A model generated the notes under the pieces. The model was not told the origin of the DNA. It saw only the letters and a program-made list of their open reading frames with translations, and ran no database searches. A stretch of 64,000 nt of DNA from Clostridiales bacterium (GTDB lineage Bacteria; Bacillota; Clostridia; Christensenellales; DTU072). This document shows, piece by piece, positions 36,689-45,394 of the stretch. Position 1 is the stretch's first letter, and each line of letters begins with the position of its first letter. Location: assembly GCA_012838805.1 (NCBI GenBank), contig DUON01000001.1:1-64000 (forward strand), read 5' to 3'. The position numbers were made by a program, and so were the translations under genes.

Positions 36689-36718
36689 GCATAAGGGGAT
36701 TTTTGTTATTTCTAAATA

Positions 36719-38560
36719 TTAATCATACCATTCTTCGGGCTCTTTGGCTACAAAGGTTTTCCAACCCTCTTTATTGGGGTGGTCGATATCGTCCGCTCCC
36801 ACTACCATATCGGTATCTTCATAGTAATAGTACTCAAGCTCGTTAAATGAATATAGTCCGGTCAGCCTTTCATAGTCTTGAAAGACCCTGCCTCCCTCTA
36901 CAATAACTTTGCCGTCCTCGTCTACCAAGCTTCCCTCGCCGCCCATAGCTCTTTTATAATAATATTCTGAATACTCTTCCACACCGTTGGGCGTAAAGTT
37001 CTTATAAGAATAAGTCCCCATGAGTTCTTGAGCGTCGTCTAACAAGTCTATATATAAGATGTTGTCTTTTATATAAGCCCTTATGTCCACATAGACATTG
37101 GGGTAGCCGCTTTTGATGTACCTTAATACCCTTTTGCCGTTTTCGTCCACATATATTGTTTCCGAATAGGAGGCGGCGACTCCTTGGTAAGCATAAAAAG
37201 ATGTGCTGCAATTGGCTAATTGGGAATTGCCTATAACTTCAGCGACCATTCCGGCGGAATACATATAATCCTTGTCGGCAAGCGTGGTGGGGTTTTTATA
37301 CACGCCGCCGCCGTCGGCTGTACAGCTGTGTAATGCACTGTCTCTTATTGTGCCCGCAAAACCGCCTATCGCCGGATAATTATATTCCTTTCCGTATATT
37401 CTATTGGGTAAGGTGGATATAATTTTTGTATTCTCAACAAGGCTTGAGCCTATGGAAGAAAAATCGTTCACATAGCCCGCAAGCCCGCCCGCCGAATACG
37501 CTTCGTATTCCTGCTTTGTGACATTGAGCCACATCGTGGCGTCTTTGACGGTGGAGTTAACCAGTGCGCCCTCGTCCAAAAGCCCCGCTATTCCGCCCAA
37601 AACGCCCTTAATATATACCTTTGTGCCAATAACGCCGTCAAAATAAGCGTTTGTGATATCCGTCTGATAGCCCGCCCCTATGACGCCTCCGCAATAGACC
37701 GAATTTCCGTATGCCATGGGGATATTCACACCGCTGTTTATGTTCCTTAAGGAAGAGCCGTCCCCCCTGACAAGACCTGCTAATCCGCCGATAAAGGTCT
37801 GTTCGGGAAAGAAATTGGGCTCGGCATTGTCGGTAAAAATCTCTATATATTTCTCGTCGGTATATTCGCCGTGGGCGTCCTTTTCAAACTGGTAGCCTCT
37901 TGAACCTATAAGGTTGTCTAAATTGATGTCGATATCTATGTCCTCGACTATAAGCTTGCCTGAAGAATATCCGATAACTCCGCCAAAATATTGAGTCTGC
38001 GCGCATTCTTCCAAATAGTCGTTTTCTTTGGGTACAAGCTCAAATGTAGTGCCTATATTGATGTCGCCATTTACGGTTATGTTTTTAATTGTATTTTCGC
38101 CATAGGCATAGCCGACCAATGCACCGATATGCATATAGTTTTGTTCGGCGAAAAAGCTGATGTTTACGCTCAAGGTCAAGTCTGTCACTTCAGCGTTGTA
38201 GATATATCCGAAAAGTCCGACATTTGAATAATTTACGCTTTTTATAAAGTCGCTTCCCGACGCTCCCTCAATGGTAAGGTTTAGGATAGAGTGCCCGTTG
38301 CCCTTAAAAGTGCCTCTAAACGAATTATTGTTGTCGTATCCTATGGGAATCCAGTCTTCGCCGTCAAGGTCAATGTCGTTTTTTAATTCAAAGGTGTAAC
38401 GGGAGTGTTTTTCTCCCAAATAGTTGTTTATGTCCCTTAAATCCGATACGGTCTTAATTTCTATTGTTTTAGGTTCAAGTATATCGTCGCCCTTGTCGCA
38501 GGATACAAAAATTAAACATACAAGCAGTATTAAGCATAAAGTCAAGCCAAATTTCTTCAT
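36719..38560 (-). CDS. Lipoprotein with GLUG-type repeats
   Basis: 613 residues. The N-terminal signal ends in a lipobox, LIFVSC (Cys near residue 21), so the mature protein is lipid-anchored outside the membrane. After LRDINNYLGEKHSRYTFELKNDIDLDGEDWIPIG and GTFKGNGHSILNLTIEG, at least eight units of the GG-x-hydrophobic-G pattern follow: VGLFGYIYN, GALVGYAYG, GGVIGYSSG, GGLAGLVRG, GGVIGAGYQ, GGIAGLLDE, GGLAGYVND, GGFAGTIRD. This is the GLUG motif, expected to form a beta-helix. The last ~150 residues are acidic and Tyr-rich. It is 16 bases downstream of the alpha/beta hydrolase, probably the same transcript. GLUG proteins are often adhesive, but the function here is unknown. Confidence 0.8.
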   Translation of the reverse strand: MKKFGLTLCLILLVCLIFVSCDKGDDILEPKTIEIKTVSDLRDINNYLGEKHSRYTFELKNDIDLDGEDWIPIGYDNNNSFRGTFKGNGHSILNLTIEGASGSDFIKSVNYSNVGLFGYIYNAEVTDLTLSVNISFFAEQNYMHIGALVGYAYGENTIKNITVNGDINIGTTFELVPKENDYLEECAQTQYFGGVIGYSSGKLIVEDIDIDINLDNLIGSRGYQFEKDAHGEYTDEKYIEIFTDNAEPNFFPEQTFIGGLAGLVRGDGSSLRNINSGVNIPMAYGNSVYCGGVIGAGYQTDITNAYFDGVIGTKVYIKGVLGGIAGLLDEGALVNSTVKDATMWLNVTKQEYEAYSAGGLAGYVNDFSSIGSSLVENTKIISTLPNRIYGKEYNYPAIGGFAGTIRDSALHSCTADGGGVYKNPTTLADKDYMYSAGMVAEVIGNSQLANCSTSFYAYQGVAASYSETIYVDENGKRVLRYIKSGYPNVYVDIRAYIKDNILYIDLLDDAQELMGTYSYKNFTPNGVEEYSEYYYKRAMGGEGSLVDEDGKVIVEGGRVFQDYERLTGLYSFNELEYYYYEDTDMVVGADDIDHPNKEGWKTFVAKEPEEWYD

Positions 38561-38576
38561 CGTTCACCCAATTCTT

Positions 38577-39479
38577 TTAATTGTAAAGTCCTTCTATAAA
38601 TTTCTTAAAGTCTTCATATACTTCAGCGTTGTTGGTTTCGTTAAGTATTTCGTGTCTGGCGCCCTCATAGACCTTATACTCGACATTCAAGCCCAGCTTT
38701 TTATAAAATTCATAAAGCTTGTTTGCTAAGCGGGCGTTTTGGGAAACAGGGTCGTCGCTGCCCACCGCTATGAGTATGGGGAGTTTTTTATTGATGTTTT
38801 TCGCGTCCTCGCCATACATACCCATAATCCCCTTGAAGAAAGAACGATAAAAACCTATGCTCATCACATATCCGCAATAGGGGTCTTTTTCGTATTTCTC
38901 CACCTGTTTGGGGTCTCTGGACAGCCAAGCGAACTTTTGCCCTTGGCTCTCAAAGGGTTTGTTGTAAGCTCCAAAACTAAGCTTATCAATCAGCTTTCCG
39001 GGCTTGTCGGGACCAAACAAAAGATTTTGCATACTTGCGATAACCAGCCCAGACGCCAAAAGCGGGCTTTTCATATACGCCGTTCCGCTCAAGACAACGC
39101 CCTTTAGTTTATTGGAATACTTTTCAAGATATGCCTGAGAAAGAAAACTTCCATAACTGTGTCCCAAGAGCGTCACTTCGGCGTTGTATGTAGCTTTGGC
39201 ATATTCGACAAGCATATCCATGTCCTTTATGGTTTGGGTAAAGGAATCTCCGTCTACCTGTCCTTTCTCCCCGGCAGCGGAGAATCTGTGCCCCCTGTGG
39301 TCGTCTGCCACAACTACAAAACCGCTCTTGTTCATAAACTTGGCAAAGTCGTCATATCTGTCAGGATGCTCCGCCATGCCGTGTGATATGACAATGGCGC
39401 CTTTGATATTCTCAACTTTATCCCAAATGTTCACGCTTATTTTTTTCTTGTCAAAAGTATCCATCAACACTTGTTTCAT
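38577..39479 (-). CDS. Alpha/beta hydrolase, monoacylglycerol lipase-like
   Basis: 300 residues. Serine hydrolase of the lysophospholipase/monoacylglycerol-lipase group (Hydrolase_4 type). The oxyanion segment VISHGMAEHPDRY, the family DDHRGHRFSA, the nucleophile elbow LLGHSYGS (Ser108), the acid segment VGSDDPVS and the His segment ARHEILNE give a complete triad. No signal peptide, so it is cytoplasmic. It leads a two-gene unit with the GLUG lipoprotein. Natural substrate not known; the closest general role is cleavage of fatty-acid monoesters. Confidence 0.88.
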   Translation of the reverse strand: MKQVLMDTFDKKKISVNIWDKVENIKGAIVISHGMAEHPDRYDDFAKFMNKSGFVVVADDHRGHRFSAAGEKGQVDGDSFTQTIKDMDMLVEYAKATYNAEVTLLGHSYGSFLSQAYLEKYSNKLKGVVLSGTAYMKSPLLASGLVIASMQNLLFGPDKPGKLIDKLSFGAYNKPFESQGQKFAWLSRDPKQVEKYEKDPYCGYVMSIGFYRSFFKGIMGMYGEDAKNINKKLPILIAVGSDDPVSQNARLANKLYEFYKKLGLNVEYKVYEGARHEILNETNNAEVYEDFKKFIEGLYN

Positions 39480-39511
39480 ATTTCACCTCACAAACACTAT
39501 TATACTAAAAC

Positions 39512-39540
39512 ATTATACTATCTTATGTCAAGATAATCAA
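39512..39540 (-). promoter_or_regulatory. Promoter of the hydrolase-lipoprotein unit
   Basis: Minus strand TTGATT (39535-39540), 17 bases, TATAAT (39512-39517). A second TATAAT follows about 14 bases downstream. Confidence 0.6.
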
Positions 39541-39547
39541 TAGCTAA

Positions 39548-39576
39548 TTGACATACGTAAAATTATAAAAAATAAT
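39548..39576 (+). promoter_or_regulatory. murG promoter
   Basis: TTGACA (39548-39553), 17 bases, AATAAT (39571-39576). It diverges from the hydrolase promoter with the two -35 boxes 7 bases apart. Confidence 0.65.
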
Positions 39577-39664
39577 CTCTTGGACTTAGCCGCCAAAGAA
39601 TAGCAAGGAGCTTTTTTTACTCATACTATGTTATGTATAAATTGGTTTTTTAGAGGTTATGGCA

Positions 39665-40696
39665 ATGGCAAAAATAGTTTTGACGGGGGGAGGCACAGCG
39701 GGACATATAATACCAAATCTTGCGCTTGTTCCCGAACTAAAAAAACACTTTGAGTTTATTCACTATATCGGCGGAAACGGAATGGAAAAGAAAATAGTAA
39801 AGGAATTCGGACTTCCCTTTCACCGTACGGATACCGTAAAGCTGGACAGAAAAAACTTTTTGAAAAACTTCAAGATACCTTTTGTTATGCATGGTGCAAT
39901 AAGACAAGCAAGACGGCTTCTTCAAGAAATAAAACCCTCGGCGGTGTTCTCAAAAGGCGGGTACGCCTCCCTGCCGACATGCTTTGCGGCAAAAAAGGAA
40001 AATATCCCAATAATCGTTCATGAATCGGATATAAGCTTAGGAGTGGCAAATAGAGTGGTATCCAAATTCGCCGCTCTGACTCTCACTTCCTTTGAGGAGA
40101 CCAAAGGCGGTATATATGTGGGCAATCCGATCAGAGAGGAAATTTTTGAGGGAGACCGCGAAGCTGCTATCAGAAAATATAAAATCAAAAAAAAACCCGT
40201 ACTTTTGATAATGGGGGGAAGTGCGGGCAGTACGGCGATAAACGATGTGACCTACAAGGCTCTTGACAAGTTGACGGAAAAATTTTTTGTCATTCATATA
40301 TCCGGAGAAAAAGGAGATTTCTCAATCAAATATAAAGACTATGTTCAGATACCTTTCGCTAAAGACATAAACGACCTTTTCGCCTGCGCTGATGTCGTGG
40401 TGTCAAGGGCGGGCGCCAACACCCTTGCGGAGCTTACGGCACTGAATAAAAAAATTCTGGCAATTCCCCTTCCCAAAGGTCTGTCCAGAGGCGACCAAGT
40501 GGAGAATGCGCTCTCATATGAAAAAAAAGGAAAGCTCTTGACACTTGAACAAATACACCTAACACCCCAAACTTTTATTGAATATATAAACAGAGCGAGG
40601 TTTATGCAAAGAACATTTTCGTCAAGCGAAGAGACTAAAACGGTGAATAGAAGGATAGTCGATAAAATTCTTGAAGCAATCAATAAAAAAATATAG
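39665..40696 (+). CDS. murG: Lipid II-forming GlcNAc transferase MurG
   Basis: 343 residues from the chosen start. Adds GlcNAc to undecaprenyl-PP-MurNAc-peptide at the inner face of the membrane, making lipid II. Family landmarks: LTGGGTAGHIIPNLAL (N-terminal G loop), YIGGNGMEKKIV, FSKGGYASLP, HESDISLGVANR, IMGGSAGSTAIND, and VVSRAGANTLAELTALNKKILAIPLP with GDQVENA in the UDP-GlcNAc site. Two ATGs compete (39659 and 39665); AGAGG at 39652-39656 is well spaced only for the second. It is not in a division/cell wall cluster here. It is followed by an unknown membrane-anchored protein gene on the same strand. Confidence 0.95.
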   Translation: MAKIVLTGGGTAGHIIPNLALVPELKKHFEFIHYIGGNGMEKKIVKEFGLPFHRTDTVKLDRKNFLKNFKIPFVMHGAIRQARRLLQEIKPSAVFSKGGYASLPTCFAAKKENIPIIVHESDISLGVANRVVSKFAALTLTSFEETKGGIYVGNPIREEIFEGDREAAIRKYKIKKKPVLLIMGGSAGSTAINDVTYKALDKLTEKFFVIHISGEKGDFSIKYKDYVQIPFAKDINDLFACADVVVSRAGANTLAELTALNKKILAIPLPKGLSRGDQVENALSYEKKGKLLTLEQIHLTPQTFIEYINRARFMQRTFSSSEETKTVNRRIVDKILEAINKKI

Positions 40697-40758
40697 ATAA
40701 TTTGTCGAATCCGCCAAAATAGGCTCAAATTATATTATAATCGGCGTTGAGGTGGATA

Positions 40759-42075
40759 ATGAATAAAAAGTACCTTACATACATTCCAAGAATCTTGACA
40801 ATCTTCTTGATACTGTGTATTTTGGCAGTTGTGGTATCGATTGTCAACAATCATATTTCCGCAGTTCAAGGCATACCCAATGAACCTACAAGCGGTCAGA
40901 ATGAGAATGGGGGAAACCAAAACCAAGACGATGAGACCCCAAACAAGCCTGAACCGTACTTTACTCAATTTCCTAAGGCGTCAAGCGAAAGTCAGGACTT
41001 TGTATTTGTTCAATCCCTTGAAGGGTATGGCGACATAAAGATTATGAACTTATGTCAGACTGCGGATTTCATATACGCTGTCGTGGAGACCTCAAGCGAA
41101 TTCGGGGATATACAAACGGATAAAAGCTCTGTGGCGGTGGCTATGATTTCGCCTCTTGGCAACATAGAAAAAATACTTGTTTTGCCGTCCCGACTGCCGT
41201 TAAGCTATCTTGATTTTTCTTTCTCGTCAAGCGGGGTTGTGGTGTTGGCAAAGACTGAAGAAAACATACTCTTGTATAATTTGGATTTGGAACTTAACCG
41301 TTCGGAGACCACCCCTCTTCCGTATGCGCAAGGCGCAAGGTTCTTCCCAGCAATTGAGGGAACTCTGATTTTGACAGAGGGTAAGCAAAACATAGTTTAT
41401 AAGGCTGACGATATCTTAAAAACGGGTTTTTTGCCCGCGGGGGAAATCGTTGAAATATATGATTTCTATAACTATTTGTTGATATTTATCAATTCTGAAA
41501 ACGGTTATCATATCTTAAAGCTGTCAAGTTCACTTCTCCTATTGCAAGAAACGGTTGTGGCAAACTGCAAAGCCCTTTCAGTTTTGCCGATTATCGACCA
41601 GCAAACGCAAAAGTTCGCTATTGTGGAAAAAAGCGGAAGCAAGACCGCACTTTATAAATACGACATGACATTCAAAAAGCAAAACTCTGTCAGCGCAGAG
41701 CTTGGAACGGTGGAAAATATTGAGCTTATGAATTATAACAACAATATTCTTGCGGTTATGACGGGGGAAATCAATGCAGTTTATATTTTCAACGCACAAC
41801 TCGAATGCGCGCTTTCATCTCTTTTTTCCAAGGAGAGTATAATCTCGATTTTTGAGACACGATTGTATAACGAAGCAGTAATGCTCTTGGCAAATACCCG
41901 TGACGGCTTTAGCCTTATTGAGTATCGCTTTGACGATACTTACTCAAGCTTTTTGATAGACGATAAAAAGTCCGATAACGCAAGATTCGTCATCAGATCG
42001 AACGGCAATAAGATTATATTTTATGACAAGCTTAATGAATACGGATTTTATGATATTGTTATAAAAGCTGTTTAA
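40759..42075 (+). CDS. Membrane-anchored protein of unknown function, possible beta-propeller
   Basis: 438 residues from ATG at 40759, chosen because GAGGTGG sits five bases upstream; the frame opens earlier at a TTG without support. An N-terminal helix (about residues 9-28, LTIFLILCILAVVVSIVNN) is followed by a low-complexity linker rich in Asn, Gly, Gln, Pro and Glu (about 38-66). The remainder is a run of short beta segments, for example FIYAVVETSSEFGD, GVVVLAKTEENILLYNLDLEL, LILTEGKQNIVYKADDI and MNYNNNILAVMTGEINAVYIFN, a rhythm seen in propellers. I do not recognise a family. It lies 62 bases after murG, so a cell-envelope role is possible but only inferred. Its stop is 3 bases from the convergent coaE stop. 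Confidence 0.65.
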   Translation: MNKKYLTYIPRILTIFLILCILAVVVSIVNNHISAVQGIPNEPTSGQNENGGNQNQDDETPNKPEPYFTQFPKASSESQDFVFVQSLEGYGDIKIMNLCQTADFIYAVVETSSEFGDIQTDKSSVAVAMISPLGNIEKILVLPSRLPLSYLDFSFSSSGVVVLAKTEENILLYNLDLELNRSETTPLPYAQGARFFPAIEGTLILTEGKQNIVYKADDILKTGFLPAGEIVEIYDFYNYLLIFINSENGYHILKLSSSLLLLQETVVANCKALSVLPIIDQQTQKFAIVEKSGSKTALYKYDMTFKKQNSVSAELGTVENIELMNYNNNILAVMTGEINAVYIFNAQLECALSSLFSKESIISIFETRLYNEAVMLLANTRDGFSLIEYRFDDTYSSFLIDDKKSDNARFVIRSNGNKIIFYDKLNEYGFYDIVIKAV

Positions 42076-42078
42076 TCC

Positions 42079-42648
42079 TTATTCATATAGGCTGTGATAG
42101 AGTTCATGCACTCTGTTATACAGCTGGTTTTCGTCCCCGCTGTTCTCTATAACATCGGTGGCGTATTTCATTCTGATTTTGTCGGTGGCTTGGCTTGCCA
42201 TAATTCTCTTGGCATATTCTTCGCTTATGGTATCCCTTAGAAGCATTCTCTTCAACCTAAGTTCTCTGCTTGCTTTAACTAACCAGATTCTGTCGAACAT
42301 GTCCTGCATATTGCTTTCCACAAGCAGCGGCACTTCGACAAATATAGCTCCGTCCATTTTTGCGATTCGCTTTTTGGTCTCCGCGATAATCAATGGGTGG
42401 GCAAGGTCGTTCAATTTCTTCATTGCCTTTTCGTCATAAAAGACCTTTTTCCCAAGCGCCACTCTGTCTATGCGACCGTCCTTGACCACGCCGTCAAAGA
42501 GTTTGGATATCTTTTCGATGTATTCGGGGTCTTTGATTATTTCGTCATTGACTTCGTCCGCGCTCAATACATTGGCGCCAAATGATTTCAAGATTTCCAT
42601 AACCGCGGATTTTCCGCTTCCCACACCTCCAGTAATCGCTATTAACAT
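42079..42648 (-). CDS. coaE: Dephospho-CoA kinase
   Basis: 189 residues. Phosphorylates the 3'-OH of dephospho-CoA, the last step of CoA synthesis. The P-loop ITGGVGSGKSAV (residues ~4-15), the LSADEVNDEII segment, HPLIIAETKKRI, and VEVPLLVES-NMQDMFDRIWLV are family features; length is normal. Twelve bases downstream of polA on the same strand, a common pairing in Bacillota. Confidence 0.95.
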   Translation of the reverse strand: MLIAITGGVGSGKSAVMEILKSFGANVLSADEVNDEIIKDPEYIEKISKLFDGVVKDGRIDRVALGKKVFYDEKAMKKLNDLAHPLIIAETKKRIAKMDGAIFVEVPLLVESNMQDMFDRIWLVKASRELRLKRMLLRDTISEEYAKRIMASQATDKIRMKYATDVIENSGDENQLYNRVHELYHSLYE

Positions 42649-42660
42649 AGTGTATTCTCC

Positions 42661-45204
42661 TTATTTTGCTTCATACCAATTTTTTCCCGAACTTATGTTG
42701 ACTAAAAGGGGCACTTTGAAATTGACTACACTCTCCATGCATTCTTTCAAAAGATTTTTTATCCTCTCTTCTTCTTCTAAAGGAGCATCGACTATCAATT
42801 CGTCATGCACCTGTAAAATTAGTTTTGATTTCATATTTTCTTCTTTGAGCTTTTGATAGACCTTGTTCATAGCCATCTTTATGATATCGCTTGCCGAACC
42901 CTGCAAGGGCATATTCATAGCCGCTCTCTTGCCAAATTCTCGTATGGTATAATGCGGGGATTTGAGTTCTGGAAAGTGCCGAATTCTGCCCATAAAGGTC
43001 TTTAGGTAGCCTTGTTTTTTGGCTTTTTCTACATTTTCTTGCATGAACAACTTTACCCGCGGATAGATATTGAAGTATTCCTCAATGTATTTTTTGGCTG
43101 TTGTCATGGATATGGACAAGTTTTTGGAAAGTCCAAAACTGCTCATGCCATAAATAATTCCAAAGTTTACGGCTTTTGCGGCACTTCTCATATCTTCGTC
43201 CACTTGTTCGGGAGCAATGCCGAAAATTTTGCTTGCGGTCATAAGGTGGATGTCCCTTGCGTTCTTATACGCTTGAATTAAGTTCTCGTCTTCTGAAAAA
43301 TGTGCCAAAAGCCTAAGCTCTATTTGGGAATAGTCCGCACACACCAAAACGCATCCAGAACTTGCCACAAACATCTTTCTAACTTCCCGCCCCTCCATTG
43401 TCCTAACGGGTATGTTTTGAAGGTTGGGCTCGATAGAGGACAGCCTGCCCGTTGTGGTAAGGCACTGCTTAAAAGATGTATGCACTCTGTCGGTCGCTTT
43501 ACTCATAACCGACTTCATGCCCTCTATATATGTGCTTTTGAGCTTGGCAATCTGCCTGTATCTCAAAAGGCAGGATACTATGGGGTGGTCCAGCTCTTCC
43601 AAAACCTCGGCAGATACCGAATAGCCGGTTTTTATCTTTTTGCGGGCAGGGAGTTTTAGCTTCTCAAACAAGATTTTTCCCAGCTGTTTTGTAGAATTTA
43701 TATTAAAGCTCTCACCTGCAATCTCGTATATTTCGTCTATTAACAGTTTGAGCTCGTCGTCATACTGCTTTGAAAGGCTTTTCAGCATGTCTTTGTCAAT
43801 CTTGAAACCAGTCACTTCCATATCATAAAGACATTCTACAAGCGGAAGCTCAATCTCACGATAGAGTTTTTGCTGTGCGTTCTTTTCCAATTCCTCGTCC
43901 AAGATATCGTCCAATAAAAGCATGGAATGGCTGTAATTTTCATTGCTCAAAGAGTATATGTCCAAAAGCTCTTTGATGTCCTCGCAGGTTCGGGAGGAAT
44001 TTATTAAATATGCCTTGATCTGCAAATCTTCATAGGGTTTTTTTATTTCAATGCCAAGCTGTTTTAATACATGCATTTGGGTTTTTAAGTCGAAAAAGAC
44101 CTTAATATAGTCTTCGCCATACAGCTCTTGCAAGATTTCAGCCACGGTGTAAGGCTCCAGCCCCTCGCCAAATAAATCATTGCTTATGGATACGCTGTAT
44201 TCCTTTCCGCAAACGGCAATAATGACATTTTCCCCCCAATTGATGACTATCTTTTGACCTTTTTCAATGCTCTTGACAACACATTCAAGCTCTTCGGCAG
44301 TTTTTATTTCTTGAGTCTCTATTTGAGGTGATTGAATTTTTTCCTTGTCCTCTTCAAAGCGATATTCAAATCTGTTTATTAGGTTTCTGAATTCAAGCTT
44401 TTTCATAATCTCCAAGGCTTTTTTGTCAATGGGATATTCAAAAACCATGTCGTCCAAACTGCATTTGATTTCAACTTGAGTGTTTATGGTGGCTAGCTTT
44501 TTTGAAAGATAAACCATGTCCTTGCTGGTCAAGAGCTTTTCTTTGAGCTTTCCTTTGATGTTGTCGATATTATCATAGATATTGTCGATACTTCCGTATT
44601 CCTTAATTAAAGCTCTGGCGGTCTTGTCGCCTATGCCCAAAGCTCCGGGTATGTTGTCCGAAGCGTCGCCGGCAAGCCCTTTAAGCTCAATAACTTGTTC
44701 GGGGGTAAGCCCCTCTTCCAAAAGCGCCTTTTTGTCGTATACTTTGACATCGCTGACACCTCTTTTGGTGTTATAAACTATGGTAGTGTCGTCTATCAGC
44801 TGTAGGCAGTCCTTGTCTCCGCTGACCACAATGGTATCCTTATGAAAGCACTTAGCAAGCGTTCCGATGATATCGTCCGCCTCATAGCCGTCCATTGTAA
44901 GGATTTTTATACCCATGGCACATAAAAGTTCTTTAAGAATGGGGATTTGTGAAGCAAGCTCGTCCGGCATAGGCTTTCTCTTCGCCTTATAGCCGTCAAA
45001 CATCTCTTTTCTAAAAGTCATGGCGGCTGTATCAAAAACAGCGCATATATGAGTGGGCTTTTCTTCGTGGATAAGTCTTTGGAGCATAGACACAAACCCA
45101 TAAACGGCGTTTGTAAATTGTCCTTCGTTGTTTTGCAGCAAAGGAAGAGCGTAAAATGCTCTGTTTATCAAGCTATTGCTGTCTATGAGTATTATTTTTT
45201 CCAT
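42661..45204 (-). CDS. polA: DNA polymerase I
   Basis: 847 residues. Repairs gaps and removes RNA primers. The N-terminal 5' nuclease domain (about 1-290) is complete: DSNSLINRAFYALP, FDTAAMTFRKEMFDGYKAKR, DGYEADDIIG. In the middle domain (about 295-465) the proofreading motifs are missing: the first motif site reads INWGENVII rather than DTET, and the second, FFDLKTQMHVL, lacks the aligned Asp. This is as in Bacillus-type Pol I. Polymerase motifs are intact: A CADYSQIELRLLAHF (near 620), B RSAAKAVNFGIIYGMSSFGLS, C LQVHDELIVDAP. It has a good promoter (45258-45286) and is followed by coaE. Confidence 0.97.
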   Translation of the reverse strand: MEKIILIDSNSLINRAFYALPLLQNNEGQFTNAVYGFVSMLQRLIHEEKPTHICAVFDTAAMTFRKEMFDGYKAKRKPMPDELASQIPILKELLCAMGIKILTMDGYEADDIIGTLAKCFHKDTIVVSGDKDCLQLIDDTTIVYNTKRGVSDVKVYDKKALLEEGLTPEQVIELKGLAGDASDNIPGALGIGDKTARALIKEYGSIDNIYDNIDNIKGKLKEKLLTSKDMVYLSKKLATINTQVEIKCSLDDMVFEYPIDKKALEIMKKLEFRNLINRFEYRFEEDKEKIQSPQIETQEIKTAEELECVVKSIEKGQKIVINWGENVIIAVCGKEYSVSISNDLFGEGLEPYTVAEILQELYGEDYIKVFFDLKTQMHVLKQLGIEIKKPYEDLQIKAYLINSSRTCEDIKELLDIYSLSNENYSHSMLLLDDILDEELEKNAQQKLYREIELPLVECLYDMEVTGFKIDKDMLKSLSKQYDDELKLLIDEIYEIAGESFNINSTKQLGKILFEKLKLPARKKIKTGYSVSAEVLEELDHPIVSCLLRYRQIAKLKSTYIEGMKSVMSKATDRVHTSFKQCLTTTGRLSSIEPNLQNIPVRTMEGREVRKMFVASSGCVLVCADYSQIELRLLAHFSEDENLIQAYKNARDIHLMTASKIFGIAPEQVDEDMRSAAKAVNFGIIYGMSSFGLSKNLSISMTTAKKYIEEYFNIYPRVKLFMQENVEKAKKQGYLKTFMGRIRHFPELKSPHYTIREFGKRAAMNMPLQGSASDIIKMAMNKVYQKLKEENMKSKLILQVHDELIVDAPLEEEERIKNLLKECMESVVNFKVPLLVNISSGKNWYEAK

Positions 45205-45257
45205 TAATTTATCCTTCTTCTCCCCCTTTGAAAAAAGCCCATATGCCTCTATTATAG

Positions 45258-45286
45258 AGTATATTACTTATCTTTCTTTATGTCAA
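45258..45286 (-). promoter_or_regulatory. polA promoter
   Basis: Minus strand TTGACA (45281-45286), 17 bases, TATACT (45258-45263); 11 of 12 consensus positions. Confidence 0.7.
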
Positions 45287-45325
45287 AGATTCTGCCGACA
45301 ATTTTGAATTTTTAGCTTATTTCGT

Positions 45326-45353
45326 TTGACTTATAAATTTTTTTCTATATACT
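45326..45353 (+). promoter_or_regulatory. Promoter of the plus-strand amidohydrolase
   Basis: TTGACT (45326-45331), 16 bases, TATACT (45348-45353). The start codon is at 45395, behind a GGGAG ribosome site. Confidence 0.6.
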
Positions 45354-45394
45354 TATCCGTACAAGCCATACTTATTTTATAGGGAGAAATTTAT

